In this document: positions 51,749 through 60,755 of the stretch, in pieces
How positions within the stretch are numbered: position 1 is the stretch's first letter
Layout of the letters: each line of letters starts with the position of its first letter
DNA from: Paenibacillus sp. MSJ-34
Lineage (GTDB): Bacteria > Bacillota > Bacilli > Paenibacillales > Paenibacillaceae
Direction of reading: 5' to 3'
Assembly: GCF_018918005.1 (NCBI RefSeq)
Contig: NZ_JAHLPR010000007.1
Span: 1 to 64,000, forward strand
Length of the DNA stretch: 64,000 nucleotides
Program-made: the position numbers and the translations under genes
The notes under the pieces: generated by a model
Database searches by the model: none
What the model was told of the DNA's origin: nothing
What the model saw: the letters and a program-made list of their open reading frames with translations, nothing else

Positions 51749-53023
51749 ATGCTGCGACGAAAAGTAAATATGCTGATGATATGGTTCAGTTTAGTGGGAG
51801 GCGTAATCGGCTTTTTGATCGGAGAATGGCTGCTGCGCAGCTACGCCTCGTCCATGCCGGGCATCGTATGGATCGGGATTTATTTTGCGGTCGTCGGTTT
51901 CTGCATCGGTCTGATGTGCTTGCTGGCAGAACTGATCTCGCCGCGCCTGAACGGCGTCTCCTGGAAATCGCAATATTCCGGCGCATCGTGGAAGATGCTG
52001 CCGATCGCCACATTGGCGGCCTTGTTCGTTGCAGGCCTTCTGCTCGAACTGGTCTACGAACTGGATGTGGGCAAGGCGAAAGCGCCGCAAGACATCGTGA
52101 TGGCGATCGACGTTTCGGGCAGCATGGAGACGACCGATCCGGGCAACGAGCGGATTGCCGCCGCTAAACGGTTAGTCGACCAGATCGATGCGGATAAAAG
52201 ATTGGCCGTGATTGCGTTCAATCACGACACGAGAGTCGTGCAGCCGTTCATTCGATTATCCGACGCGGCGGCGAAAGAGGAAGTGAAGCGGCAAATCGAC
52301 GGCTTGGACCAGGTGGACGGCGGTACGGATATTGCCCGCGCTTTAAACGCGGCGGCTCAAGAAATCGGCCGCTTGCAGGACCGCAGAGGGACGATGGTGA
52401 TTATGCTGTCCGACGGGTTCAGCGAAGTGAACCTCGGTTCGACCTTGAAAATGTTTCAAGACGATCATATCGCGGTTCATACCGTAGGCATGGCATACGA
52501 CGACCCGCAAGGAGCCGGTTTGTTGAAGGATATTGCCGCGCAAACGGGCGGGAAATATTACGACGTGTCGAACGCGAAAGAACTGACGGGAGTGTTCCAT
52601 AGAATTTATACGGAGCGGGACAGCCGCATCTTGATCGACGAGCGGACCGGCCTCGCGCAGCACAACGCCTTCTATGCCGTTTGGCGCATCTTCTCCCTTG
52701 TTTGCATCGGCGCGTTGATAGGGCTTGCGCTCGGAATCATTTTCGACAACCGTTATTTGGCGCGGAGCTTCGCGATCGGGGGAACGGTCGCCGGTTTGTT
52801 GGCGGGGCTCATTCTCGAGTTCGGATTTGCGCAGCAGCCCGGATGGGGCATGATGCACCGGCTGCTTGCAGATTGCGTTCTGGCGGTCGTCATTTCGCTC
52901 TTTACTTGCATTGTGCCGATTAAAGACAAAGGGGCGGTCGAACGTTCTCCGTACGGCAATCGCATGGGGCTTAGGGCGAAATCTTTCGCCGGAGCGGATA
53001 ACAACCGGAGCAAAGGTTTTTAA
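51749..53023 (+). CDS. Six-helix membrane protein with von Willebrand A domain
   Basis: 424 residues. Three membrane helices at the N-terminus (about 8-28, 36-60 and 82-101), a vWA domain (about 113-290) with MIDAS DVSGSMETT at 121, GGTDIARAL and LSDGFSE, and three more helices (about 310-330, 335-355 and 370-392). If the N-terminus is inside, as its positive charges suggest, the vWA domain lies outside the membrane. Second vWA protein of the operon. GGAAGG precedes the ATG. Confidence 0.88.
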   Translation: MLRRKVNMLMIWFSLVGGVIGFLIGEWLLRSYASSMPGIVWIGIYFAVVGFCIGLMCLLAELISPRLNGVSWKSQYSGASWKMLPIATLAALFVAGLLLELVYELDVGKAKAPQDIVMAIDVSGSMETTDPGNERIAAAKRLVDQIDADKRLAVIAFNHDTRVVQPFIRLSDAAAKEEVKRQIDGLDQVDGGTDIARALNAAAQEIGRLQDRRGTMVIMLSDGFSEVNLGSTLKMFQDDHIAVHTVGMAYDDPQGAGLLKDIAAQTGGKYYDVSNAKELTGVFHRIYTERDSRILIDERTGLAQHNAFYAVWRIFSLVCIGALIGLALGIIFDNRYLARSFAIGGTVAGLLAGLILEFGFAQQPGWGMMHRLLADCVLAVVISLFTCIVPIKDKGAVERSPYGNRMGLRAKSFAGADNNRSKGF

Positions 53024-53044
53024 GACGGTGAAGGAGGAATGGAG

Positions 53045-53683
53045 ATGCGGGTTGTCGAATCGGACCTTTCCGAGTTTTATATTAGCCGTTTGACGCATAC
53101 CATCGACGACGGCGCGTGCGTGTTGCGTTGGCAGTGGCCGGAAGGAGTTCGGCATGTGTATATCGACAAAACGCATGCCGACGAGGCGGAGTCCGCGGAA
53201 CCGCCGCATCCGGAACGTTTGAAGCTTTACACGAGGGAAGAATACAAAGCCAATAACGGCTACCGCGATCGGATCGTTTCCATCGACCGCTTTGCCTATA
53301 CGGTTTATGCATGCGTGTATGAAAACGGGGAACTGAGTCTTGTTCGTCAGGAAGACGGCCGAAATCGGATTACGGTCAGTACGGGAAAGATTAAAATATA
53401 TTTTTCGATTGCCTCGAAAACGGGGTTGTTTCGCAAATATAAAACGATTCAACTGCAGTTGCGTTCGGACGCCCGGATCGGCAAAGAGGTGCTTTGTTAC
53501 GTGAAAAAAGAGGGCGGATTGCCGATTCGCAAGGAAGACGGAACGGTCTATCCTTTCGTAAGCGATTTTGAACCGGGTAAGACGGTGCTCCCGCCGATCG
53601 AAGTCGGGAAGGACGATTATATACGCTTGTTTTTTACGGACGGCAAAAAATACGGGCAAATCTACGAATTGATACCGGAATAG
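53045..53683 (+). CDS. Small beta-rich protein of the GTPase operon, function unknown
   Basis: 212 residues from the ATG at 53045, 7 bases after AAGGAGG. No signal peptide or membrane helix. The sequence alternates in the manner of two beta-sandwich (fibronectin/Ig-like) domains, for example GACVLRWQWPEGVRHVYIDK and VSTGKIKIYFSIASKTGLFR. Not recognised. Gene order just before the GTPase (26 bp) suggests a structural or regulatory partner. Confidence 0.7.
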   Translation: MRVVESDLSEFYISRLTHTIDDGACVLRWQWPEGVRHVYIDKTHADEAESAEPPHPERLKLYTREEYKANNGYRDRIVSIDRFAYTVYACVYENGELSLVRQEDGRNRITVSTGKIKIYFSIASKTGLFRKYKTIQLQLRSDARIGKEVLCYVKKEGGLPIRKEDGTVYPFVSDFEPGKTVLPPIEVGKDDYIRLFFTDGKKYGQIYELIPE

Positions 53684-53709
53684 GAACAAGCCTGAGGAGG
53701 ACGAAAGCA

Positions 53710-54969
53710 ATGGGTTTATTCAGTTTGTTTCGCAAGAAACAGGAAGTCAAGGAGCGGCCTCTTTACTATGATATTGTATGCCCTTATTGTTTCAGCAAGT
53801 TTCACCCGCAGGAAGTGGTGTTTCGGGCCGCCCATCATAAGGAGAACGATGAAGATTACGCGCTCGGCGAAGACCAACTGCTTAACGCTTATCGGGAAAA
53901 GTTCAATTTGGACTCCATCGACGAGATCGAGGCGGTCATCGATCCGGTCACGATTCCGGACGAACATAAAATATATGTGGATAACGTTCTGGCAGGCATT
54001 AACGACCATTACGGAATCGTGACCAAAAAAAGACTTTGCCCGAAATGCCATAACGATCTGCCGATATCCGCAGGCAAGGTGCCAAGCAACATTATCTCGA
54101 TCGTTGGCGCGTCCCAGGTGGGGAAATCGGTTTATATGACTTCGTTGATTCATACGCTGCAAAACACGACGGCGGACAATTTCGATGCGGCTTGCATGCC
54201 ATTGAACGCCGATATTAGCCGGAAATTCCGGCAAAATTACGAGGAGCCTCTGTTCGAGCGCAACGATTTGTTGGAATCGACGCAGAAGGAAGTTTTGCAG
54301 GAACCGTTTATATTCCAATTCATTTTCAAGGACGAAACGAAGCCGCCGCTCATGCTCGTCTTCTTTGACGCCGCGGGCGAAGGAATGGTCGATCAGGAAT
54401 ATTTGGATTTATACGCGGCGCACATCAAAAATTCGACCGGTATTTTGTTCATGGTCGATCCTCTTCAGATCAAGACGATTCGCGAGAAAATCCGCGTCAA
54501 CCTTGGCGACGAACCGGGCGAATGGGTGTCGCAATACGATGAACCGCGGGATGTCGTGCTGAGCATGTACCAGAACTTTATCGGTTTTGAAGAAGGAAGC
54601 AAGACCGATATTCCGACGGCCGTCGTCCTGACGAAAAGCGACATGCTGCACGCGATCAAGGAAGAGGACGGCGAATATATCAAAGCAAACAGCAATCTTT
54701 TCCATAATTATGTCCATAAGAAACATTTGAACCTGACCGAATTCGAAAATATTAACGGTGAAATACGCCGATTTATCGAGAAGGTGGACCGTCCTTTTAA
54801 GGGCGCGCTTGACGTGCATTTTAACAATATCGCTTTTTTCGCGGTATCCGCACTCGGCAGCAATCCTGTCAATCAGAAATTGAAAGGGCTGGTCGACCCG
54901 ATCCGCGTGGACGAACCTTTCATCTGGCTATTGTATAAGCTGGATTATATCGAGGGGAGGGAGGAATAG
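53710..54969 (+). CDS. Zinc-ribbon TRAFAC-type GTPase (double-GTPase-system type)
   Basis: 419 residues. A split zinc ribbon (CPYC at 24-27, CPKC at 110-113) frames an insert and precedes a P-loop GTPase domain: G1 GASQVGKS near 133-140, a G3-like FFDAAGEG, and G4 TKSD. This matches the TRAFAC-class GTPases found with GTPase-associated protein 1 in bacterial multi-component systems, from memory of those families. Cytosolic. Its stop overlaps the next gene's GTG by one base, so it is coupled to the GAP1-like protein. Confidence 0.85.
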   Translation: MGLFSLFRKKQEVKERPLYYDIVCPYCFSKFHPQEVVFRAAHHKENDEDYALGEDQLLNAYREKFNLDSIDEIEAVIDPVTIPDEHKIYVDNVLAGINDHYGIVTKKRLCPKCHNDLPISAGKVPSNIISIVGASQVGKSVYMTSLIHTLQNTTADNFDAACMPLNADISRKFRQNYEEPLFERNDLLESTQKEVLQEPFIFQFIFKDETKPPLMLVFFDAAGEGMVDQEYLDLYAAHIKNSTGILFMVDPLQIKTIREKIRVNLGDEPGEWVSQYDEPRDVVLSMYQNFIGFEEGSKTDIPTAVVLTKSDMLHAIKEEDGEYIKANSNLFHNYVHKKHLNLTEFENINGEIRRFIEKVDRPFKGALDVHFNNIAFFAVSALGSNPVNQKLKGLVDPIRVDEPFIWLLYKLDYIEGREE

Positions 54970-57956
54970 TGGACCGGCGAAAAAAGCCGATTCAGCAGCA
55001 ATATTACACCCGGGAACGGCGCGGCGTTTTTCGTTCGTCGGAAGGGTACGATACGATTGCCAAATCGGCGAATCTGGACAACAACTTTATTAAAAAAACG
55101 ATCCATCCTTTTTGCGGATACGCTGCTCCGTTGGAACTGCTGGAACGCAGCGAAAAGGACGCCGGCAAATATCCCGAGAGCGTCACGTTTTTCCAAGCGG
55201 ACTCCGGGGAGGCGGTGCTCGGAAGAAGCGTCTTCGTGCCTGCCGATTTTACCGGGTTGCGAACTGCGTTTTTCATGCATAATTACGTGATCCCGGCGGA
55301 ACGAAACGACGAATATGTGAAACAGCCGGCGAAGCTGTTTCGCGCCTCGTTCGCGGGCAGCTACGATATCGAGCAGGGCAAGGAGCTGCCGGAAGTAAGC
55401 GACATTCCGCAACAAGCGGGCGATTCCGGTTCGGCGCCGAATCATCGGGCTTTTCTGGCCGGGCTGAACATCGGCGCAACGCTGTTTAAACAACTGCTCG
55501 GCGCTGTCGTCGCCTCCGTCTCCAGCAAGAAAAAGGTATATATTGCGTTGGATGTCGAAGTGGAGCACCTTGCGCGGAATTCCAACCGGCTGATGGAGAT
55601 TCTGTTCTCCGCCCTGCCTTACGAATTTCGGCGGCGCATCGGATTTATCACATATGCGAAGGAACCCCAGAGCAAGAAATATATTCATGTCATGTTTGTG
55701 GAAAAAGGGAGCATACGCGCAGGGGACCGCAGCATCGAGAAGGACTACTGCTTCGATCTCGCGCAAGGCCGGATCGTCAACGCGGAGTCGGATTTTGCGA
55801 ATCAGCCGTATCTTGAGTTTGCCTGGGACCATCTAGACGCTCCGCGGCAAATGGACGATTTTCTGGAATATGCGGACCTGATGCTGGCGGATATGGGCGA
55901 CGCCCGCAAAATGGCCATCGCCAGCTATCATGAGCTTTGCGTGTTTTACCGAATCGAAGCGGGGGACGACAGGTTGTACCGCGAGCGGCCGGCGTTCGTG
56001 CTGCGCGGCATCCTCGAATATTTCGCTCCGCCGTCCGCGCTGGAGCGTAAAGAACGGCTGAATCGGCTGTTTTTGGACAAGTTTGCCGCGGAACAAAAGA
56101 CGGTTGACCGGCATATAGCACCGGAACTCTCCGTTTGGGAATGTTTCGTCCAATATTTCCACATGGCCCGTCCCGAGGATAAGGGACAAGTCGTGAAATA
56201 TTTGATCAAATCGATTCATCTCAGCGGCGGCGCGGAGCGGAAGAAAATGTACGCGGCGCTGGAGAGCGACCGCGCTATTTTTCAATCGTTTTTCCAAACG
56301 GTGTTTGCGTATGACGAATTGGTCAGAGTGTTGTTCGAACCTTATGCGGAGCGCAAATTCGAATCGCTGGGCAGTTTGAAAGAAGTGATCCGTTTTATTA
56401 CGGATTGGGAGACGTGGTGTCCGCAGGCATTGGACAACTTGACGTTCGGCGAACTGGCGGAGACGACGGTTGTCGCACGGATGGCCAGAGAAGGCAATTT
56501 GACAGCCGCGGCAGGCATGGTGCACGAGCAGTTCAAACGGTGGAAGTCTCATGAAGCTTACAGCTTGCTGGCGGATCGCATCGTTTCGGCGGCGGACTAT
56601 TATTTGCTTGCCAAGCTCGATTTGGATTCGTTGACGAAGGAAGATTTCATGCGGATTGGCTATGCATCGGAATTGGTTGCGGACGAATATGCAGGCAAAA
56701 TCAAGGCGCTGCAAGCGGCTCAGCGGATCTATCGCTTGTCCGAGCCGTCGGAAACGGAATTTGCCGGCTTGTCCGCGCGTGAGGCGGAGACTGTGCAACA
56801 ATTGATCCGGCGCGTTCTGGCGGACGAGATCGTTCCGGCCAATTACCGCAAAATTACGCTGGCGTTTGCGGAAATAACCGGCGGCGTTCGGGGAAGCGGC
56901 AAGGGGAGAGAGGAAACGGGGCCTCGAGTTTTCTATTTCGATCTGTTGACTTATGTTCGCGAACATGGCGGAAGCAAGGACACGGTGTATTCGTTCCTGA
57001 AATGGTCGGGGCGAGACGAATATTTTGCCGGGACTTCACGGTTGTACCCGGGGTATGCGAAGGCGGTCAAACAATATTTTCAACAATACGACCGCGAAGC
57101 ATTCAAAAGCGGAAAAGACCGGAAATTGTTGTACGCAGACGCCCCGCAATCGTTGCAGCGGGTTCTCGACGACGTCAAATACGATCTATCCGGCGGATTC
57201 GCCAAATTTCTCCACAGAAAAGGGAAGATACTGGGGCTTGTGTTGGGGATCGTCGTCGTTGCGGTTGTCGGCGCCGGCATTCTCTACAACGCGTTCTTCA
57301 AACCCGAAGCGGTTCCCGCGATGGCGTACAATATTGAAGAAGTGACTGCGCAAACGGTGCAGGGGATGAACGTAATCGAAATCCGCTTTGAATCCGCGGA
57401 CGGCTGCAGGGCGTTTCAAGGCGAAGAATCGGATCCCGCCGCGTACAATATTCTATTAAAGCGCGGCGAGGATGAGGTAACGGGCGCGCTCCGGCCGGGC
57501 GCGAGCGGACAAGCCTTCGCCGCAAACGGCTTGGGCATGAAGCCGGACGGCGAGCAGGACGCGTCCTCGAATGCCGGCTCGACTACGGCGGAGGGTACGG
57601 CGCCGGACGGCGAATCCGCCGGAGGAACGGGCGGCGCGGCGAGAACGGCGCCGGATGGCGGGGCGGACAAGGCGCCCGATGCCGGGGCGGACGCAGCGCA
57701 GGATGGCGATGCGAACACAACGCCGGAGATGCCGCCAGCCGGATCGTCGAACGAGGCGCCGATCTCCCTGCCGAAGGATTGTGAAGACGGCCGTATCACG
57801 ATTCCGCTTGATCCGTCTTATCGCTGGATAGGCGACGAGCAGCTTTGGATCGACGGGATCGCGTATCCCATCGCGAATAAGCTGGAACCCGCTATGAAAG
57901 AAGAACCCGAACAGGGGACCGAAACGCTGGGAGAGGCTGAACAAGGCGGACAATAA
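54969..57956 (+). CDS. GTPase-associated protein 1 (GAP1)-like membrane-anchored protein
   Basis: 995 residues, GTG start overlapping the GTPase stop codon. The N-terminal domain begins QQYYTRERRGVFRSSEGYDT and continues FIKKTIHPFCGY, features I recall from GAP1 N-terminal (N2-type) domains. A long helical middle (about 250-735) follows. One membrane helix at about 753-775 (ILGLVLGIVVVAVVGAGILY) leads to a C-terminal region containing an Ala/Gly/Asp/Pro-rich low-complexity segment (about 845-935) and a short beta-rich end. It probably tethers the GTPase to the membrane, with the low-complexity part outside. Last gene of the operon. Confidence 0.82.
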   Translation: MDRRKKPIQQQYYTRERRGVFRSSEGYDTIAKSANLDNNFIKKTIHPFCGYAAPLELLERSEKDAGKYPESVTFFQADSGEAVLGRSVFVPADFTGLRTAFFMHNYVIPAERNDEYVKQPAKLFRASFAGSYDIEQGKELPEVSDIPQQAGDSGSAPNHRAFLAGLNIGATLFKQLLGAVVASVSSKKKVYIALDVEVEHLARNSNRLMEILFSALPYEFRRRIGFITYAKEPQSKKYIHVMFVEKGSIRAGDRSIEKDYCFDLAQGRIVNAESDFANQPYLEFAWDHLDAPRQMDDFLEYADLMLADMGDARKMAIASYHELCVFYRIEAGDDRLYRERPAFVLRGILEYFAPPSALERKERLNRLFLDKFAAEQKTVDRHIAPELSVWECFVQYFHMARPEDKGQVVKYLIKSIHLSGGAERKKMYAALESDRAIFQSFFQTVFAYDELVRVLFEPYAERKFESLGSLKEVIRFITDWETWCPQALDNLTFGELAETTVVARMAREGNLTAAAGMVHEQFKRWKSHEAYSLLADRIVSAADYYLLAKLDLDSLTKEDFMRIGYASELVADEYAGKIKALQAAQRIYRLSEPSETEFAGLSAREAETVQQLIRRVLADEIVPANYRKITLAFAEITGGVRGSGKGREETGPRVFYFDLLTYVREHGGSKDTVYSFLKWSGRDEYFAGTSRLYPGYAKAVKQYFQQYDREAFKSGKDRKLLYADAPQSLQRVLDDVKYDLSGGFAKFLHRKGKILGLVLGIVVVAVVGAGILYNAFFKPEAVPAMAYNIEEVTAQTVQGMNVIEIRFESADGCRAFQGEESDPAAYNILLKRGEDEVTGALRPGASGQAFAANGLGMKPDGEQDASSNAGSTTAEGTAPDGESAGGTGGAARTAPDGGADKAPDAGADAAQDGDANTTPEMPPAGSSNEAPISLPKDCEDGRITIPLDPSYRWIGDEQLWIDGIAYPIANKLEPAMKEEPEQGTETLGEAEQGGQ

Positions 57957-57970
57957 ATAGATTACAAACA

Positions 57971-58005
57971 AAACCGTCCGGGATCATGTTCTCGGACGGT
58001 TTTTC
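57971..58005. terminator. Terminator between the GAP1-like gene and the anti-sigma gene
   Basis: Perfect 10-bp stem AAACCGTCCG/CGGACGGTTT with T tracts on both strands; it can end both convergent operons. Confidence 0.9.
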
Positions 58006-58030
58006 AGCGCCCCCATTCGGAGGCGTTGCA

Positions 58031-58795
58031 TTATTTCTCCAATATGACAAGCAGCGTATCCGGCCCGATCGGAGCGAAACTGCCGCCCTTCGGCTCGAGA
58101 CTGATCGTAATGTTGTCGGCGCCGCTAATTTTCCCGCCATGCACATACAGATGCGCCATTCCCTTCTTCCATTTCAGTATGCCCCCGTTCTCCCGGATAT
58201 TGGCGGTATTGAATGTAAACCAGGCTTGATAATCTTTCTCTGTCGAGGGCTCCAGCCCATCAATCAACAGAAACACTTCATCCGACAACCGGTTGACCCA
58301 GGCGTAGCCTTCGGCGTCCTTCGCATTGAGCGCGGTCATTTTATATTGGACGGTCTTCGGATCGACCAGCATGGTCAGGCTGCGGTCTTCGGGATGAAAT
58401 TCGGTTGCGATGCGATCGAGCGAGGCAGTCAACGGTGCGCGGATTTCACCCGAATCCTTGAACGTTTGAAACAACCCTAAGAAGATGAACAGAAGCGCAA
58501 CGGCTCCCGCGAGTGCGGCTGCCTTGCCGGAACGCATCATCCCGCGGGCGAATGCGGGCAGCTTCTTGAGCCATATATATTTGAGCTTTAACCCGGTTTT
58601 CAAGCGCGGGGGCGGGCCGGGCAAGGCCTCTTCCTGGCGGGAAGAGAGCAACTCCATCCATTCCCGCATTTGGTCGCGGCACGAAAGGCAGCCGGCAACA
58701 TGGTCCCGCAACCGGGCGCAACGTTCTTCAGGCAGCGATCCTAATATATAATCGACGAGTTCTTGCTCGGAAAAGCCGCATTGCCGTTCATTCAT
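58031..58795 (-). CDS. Anti-sigma factor (zinc-finger N-terminus, RskA-like C-terminus)
   Basis: 254 residues. The N-terminal zinc anti-sigma motif is H32-x3-C36-x2-C39 (RDHVAGCLSCRD). A membrane helix at about 92-112 (AAALAGAVALLFIFLGLF) precedes an extracytoplasmic domain of the anti-sigma-K (RskA) type (SLTMLVDPKTVQYKMTALNA, DGLEPSTEKDYQAWF). It holds the ECF sigma factor encoded just upstream, overlapping by 8 bp, until an envelope signal releases it. Confidence 0.9.
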   Translation of the reverse strand: MNERQCGFSEQELVDYILGSLPEERCARLRDHVAGCLSCRDQMREWMELLSSRQEEALPGPPPRLKTGLKLKYIWLKKLPAFARGMMRSGKAAALAGAVALLFIFLGLFQTFKDSGEIRAPLTASLDRIATEFHPEDRSLTMLVDPKTVQYKMTALNAKDAEGYAWVNRLSDEVFLLIDGLEPSTEKDYQAWFTFNTANIRENGGILKWKKGMAHLYVHGGKISGADNITISLEPKGGSFAPIGPDTLLVILEK

Positions 58796-59372
58796 GTTGC
58801 CTCGCCTCCTCCGATTTCGATAACTGTTTGCGGTCGTTCCATTGTTTGCGAATATTACGAATTCCGTAACGGATTAACGACTTTACCGTTCCTAGCGGAT
58901 AATTCAGTTTTTGCGCCAATTGCTTCTGCGTTCGCGCTTCGCAGTAAAATCCGATCAACGCTTCCTTTTGCGGTTGCGGAATGTTGTCGATGGCGGCGTA
59001 CAGACGTTCTTTATCGAGCTCCAGCATGGCCCGCTGTTCCGGATTGGCGTCGGCCGGCGCAGCATATTCCTCTTGCGGTTCATTATAAACGAGCCGCTGT
59101 TTGCGTCGCAACCGGTCTAACGACCTGCTGCGCGTCATAACCGAAAGCCATGCTTCCAGGCTCCCCCGCGACGGATCGAATCGATCGGCCTTGCGAAACA
59201 CTTCGAGAAATACGTCATGGCAAATATCTTCCGCTTCCATCCGGTCTTTTGTCAGCTTCAGCGCAATATGAAAGATAAGCGGCGCGTACCGCTCGTAAAA
59301 AACTTCGAAAGCTTCCATAGAACCGTTATGCATCTCTTGCAGCAATGATGACGTTGTATCCTTTGCAATCAT
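58788..59372 (-). CDS. ECF-family RNA polymerase sigma factor
   Basis: 194 residues from the ATG at 59372, 8 bases after GAGG. Region 2 (FEVFYERYAPLIFHIALKLT, AEDICHDVFLEVFRKADRFD, AWLSVMTRSRSLDRLRRK) and region 4 (YAAIDNIPQPQKEALIGFYC, TQKQLAQKLNYPLGTVKSLI) are intact. It matches the SigK/RskA-type ECF group. Overlap with the anti-sigma gene implies coupled translation. Tandem repeats at 59440-59482 lie in its upstream region and may be part of its control. Confidence 0.93.
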   Translation of the reverse strand: MIAKDTTSSLLQEMHNGSMEAFEVFYERYAPLIFHIALKLTKDRMEAEDICHDVFLEVFRKADRFDPSRGSLEAWLSVMTRSRSLDRLRRKQRLVYNEPQEEYAAPADANPEQRAMLELDKERLYAAIDNIPQPQKEALIGFYCEARTQKQLAQKLNYPLGTVKSLIRYGIRNIRKQWNDRKQLSKSEEARQHE

Positions 59373-59439
59373 CCGACTCACCTCGCATTCCCTCATTTCA
59401 TATTTACAAAATTTTTGATGAAAAGGGAACGGGAGTTCC

Positions 59440-59482
59440 GCAAAATTTAAGTTGTTTTAAGCAAAATTTTATGTTGTTTTAA
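59440..59482. repeat. Tandem 21/22-bp direct repeat between sigma and NEW3 genes
   Basis: GCAAAATTTAAGTTGTTTTA (from 59440) and GCAAAATTTTATGTTGTTTT (from 59461) are adjacent copies with a period of 21 bp, two helical turns. They lie 68-110 bp before the sigma start and 120-165 bp before the NEW3 gene, in the shared divergent regulatory region. The short inverted repeat GGAAC-N4-GTTCC (59426-59439) adjoins them. Confidence 0.75.
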
Positions 59483-59604
59483 TAAATCCAAAGGCCTTCT
59501 CCGTGCGTACTTAGAGTGATGATCAACGAGCGGATCTCTCGCAAGGCGGCAAAGGGAAATTGCCGAAGAGTCCGCTTGGACAAAACATATGGGAGGGTCT
59601 AAGC

Positions 59605-60753
59605 ATGCGCAAATGGAGGTTGGCGTTAAGTCTGCTGCTAACGGTGATGACGGGGGTGTTTCTATTCGGAGGAACCGGCGTATACGCGGCCAGCGGCGTC
59701 GTGATGTATACGCCGTATACCGATATTTCCGTCACGCCGGGAGAATCCATCTCTTATTCGATCGATCTGATCAACAATACGAGCGAAGTGCAAAATATGA
59801 GCCTGTCTTTGGACAATATTCCGGCGGAATGGAAGGCCGAGCTTACTTCGGGCGGCTGGGCGATTCGGCAAATTGCGGTCAGACCGAACGACGAGAAAAA
59901 TATTAATTTGCAAATTGACGTGCCGTTAGCCGTCGATAAAGGAACGTATCATTTTAAAGTGAACGCGCAAGAATCGTCTTTGCCGCTCACCGTTAACGTA
60001 ACGGAAAAGGGAACGTATAAGACGGAACTGGCTACGGAACAGCCGAATTTGCAAGGAGATGCGAATTCGTCGTTCGACTACACGCTTTCCTTAAAGAATC
60101 GAACCGCCAGCGACCAGCAATACGCCATCGCATCGTCTGCTCCGCGCGGCTGGACGGTTGAATTCGTGCATGGCGGCAAAAAAGTCACTTCCGTCGACGT
60201 CAAGGCGAACTCGGCGGAAGATATTAGCGTCAACATCAAACCGCCGGCGCAAGTGAAGGAAGGAAGCTACAAAATTCCGGTCAAAGCGGCTACGAACTCC
60301 ACTTCCGCGGAAACGGAACTGGAAGCGGTCATTACCGGGACGTACGGTCTCGAATTGAGCACTCCGAACGGATTGCTTAGCGCGGACGTAACGGCCGGAA
60401 GAGAGAAGAAGATCGAACTGCAGTTGAAAAATACCGGCACGGCGGCGTTGAAGGATATCGAATTGACGGCTTCGACGCCGGTCGATTGGGAAGTGACGTT
60501 CGACGAGAAAAAAATTGCGAGCCTGGAAGCAGGGCAAACGGCGAACGTAACGGCAACGGTGAAAGCGGACGGCAAGGCGATCGCGGGCGATTATCAGTTG
60601 AATATCAATGCGAACACGCCGGAATCGTCGTCTATGGCTCAGTTTCGGATGACGGTCAAAACGTCCATGTTATGGGGATGGATCGGAGTTCTCATCATCG
60701 CCGCGGTCATTGTCGGCATGTACTATATTTTCCGCAAGTATGGGAGGAGGTAA
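59605..60753 (+). CDS. Exported NEW3-domain membrane protein
   Basis: 382 residues from the ATG at 59605 (GGGAGGG about 9 bases upstream). A signal peptide (about 1-31) is followed by three Ig-like beta-sandwich repeats of the NEW3/CARDB kind ([60 protein letters not shown]) and a C-terminal membrane helix (about 352-373, [20 protein letters not shown]) with a short basic tail. The repeats face the outside. The ABC ATPase start codon is 2 bp after its stop, so it probably works with that exporter. Confidence 0.88.
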   Translation: MRKWRLALSLLLTVMTGVFLFGGTGVYAASGVVMYTPYTDISVTPGESISYSIDLINNTSEVQNMSLSLDNIPAEWKAELTSGGWAIRQIAVRPNDEKNINLQIDVPLAVDKGTYHFKVNAQESSLPLTVNVTEKGTYKTELATEQPNLQGDANSSFDYTLSLKNRTASDQQYAIASSAPRGWTVEFVHGGKKVTSVDVKANSAEDISVNIKPPAQVKEGSYKIPVKAATNSTSAETELEAVITGTYGLELSTPNGLLSADVTAGREKKIELQLKNTGTAALKDIELTASTPVDWEVTFDEKKIASLEAGQTANVTATVKADGKAIAGDYQLNINANTPESSSMAQFRMTVKTSMLWGWIGVLIIAAVIVGMYYIFRKYGRR

Positions 60754-60755
60754 AC

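Noticed and set aside
58031-58795. Long antisense frames across the sigma/anti-sigma genes and similar shadows over iol, zwf, prfC and the vWA cluster
   Set aside because: The opposite strands show clear protein families with ribosome sites; the antisense frames arise from the GC-balanced codon structure.
60486-60755. Extended N-terminus of the ABC ATPase overlapping the NEW3 gene
   Set aside because: A GTG with an ideally placed AGGAGG at 60756 gives a normal-length ATPase; the extension is a shadow of the NEW3 frame.
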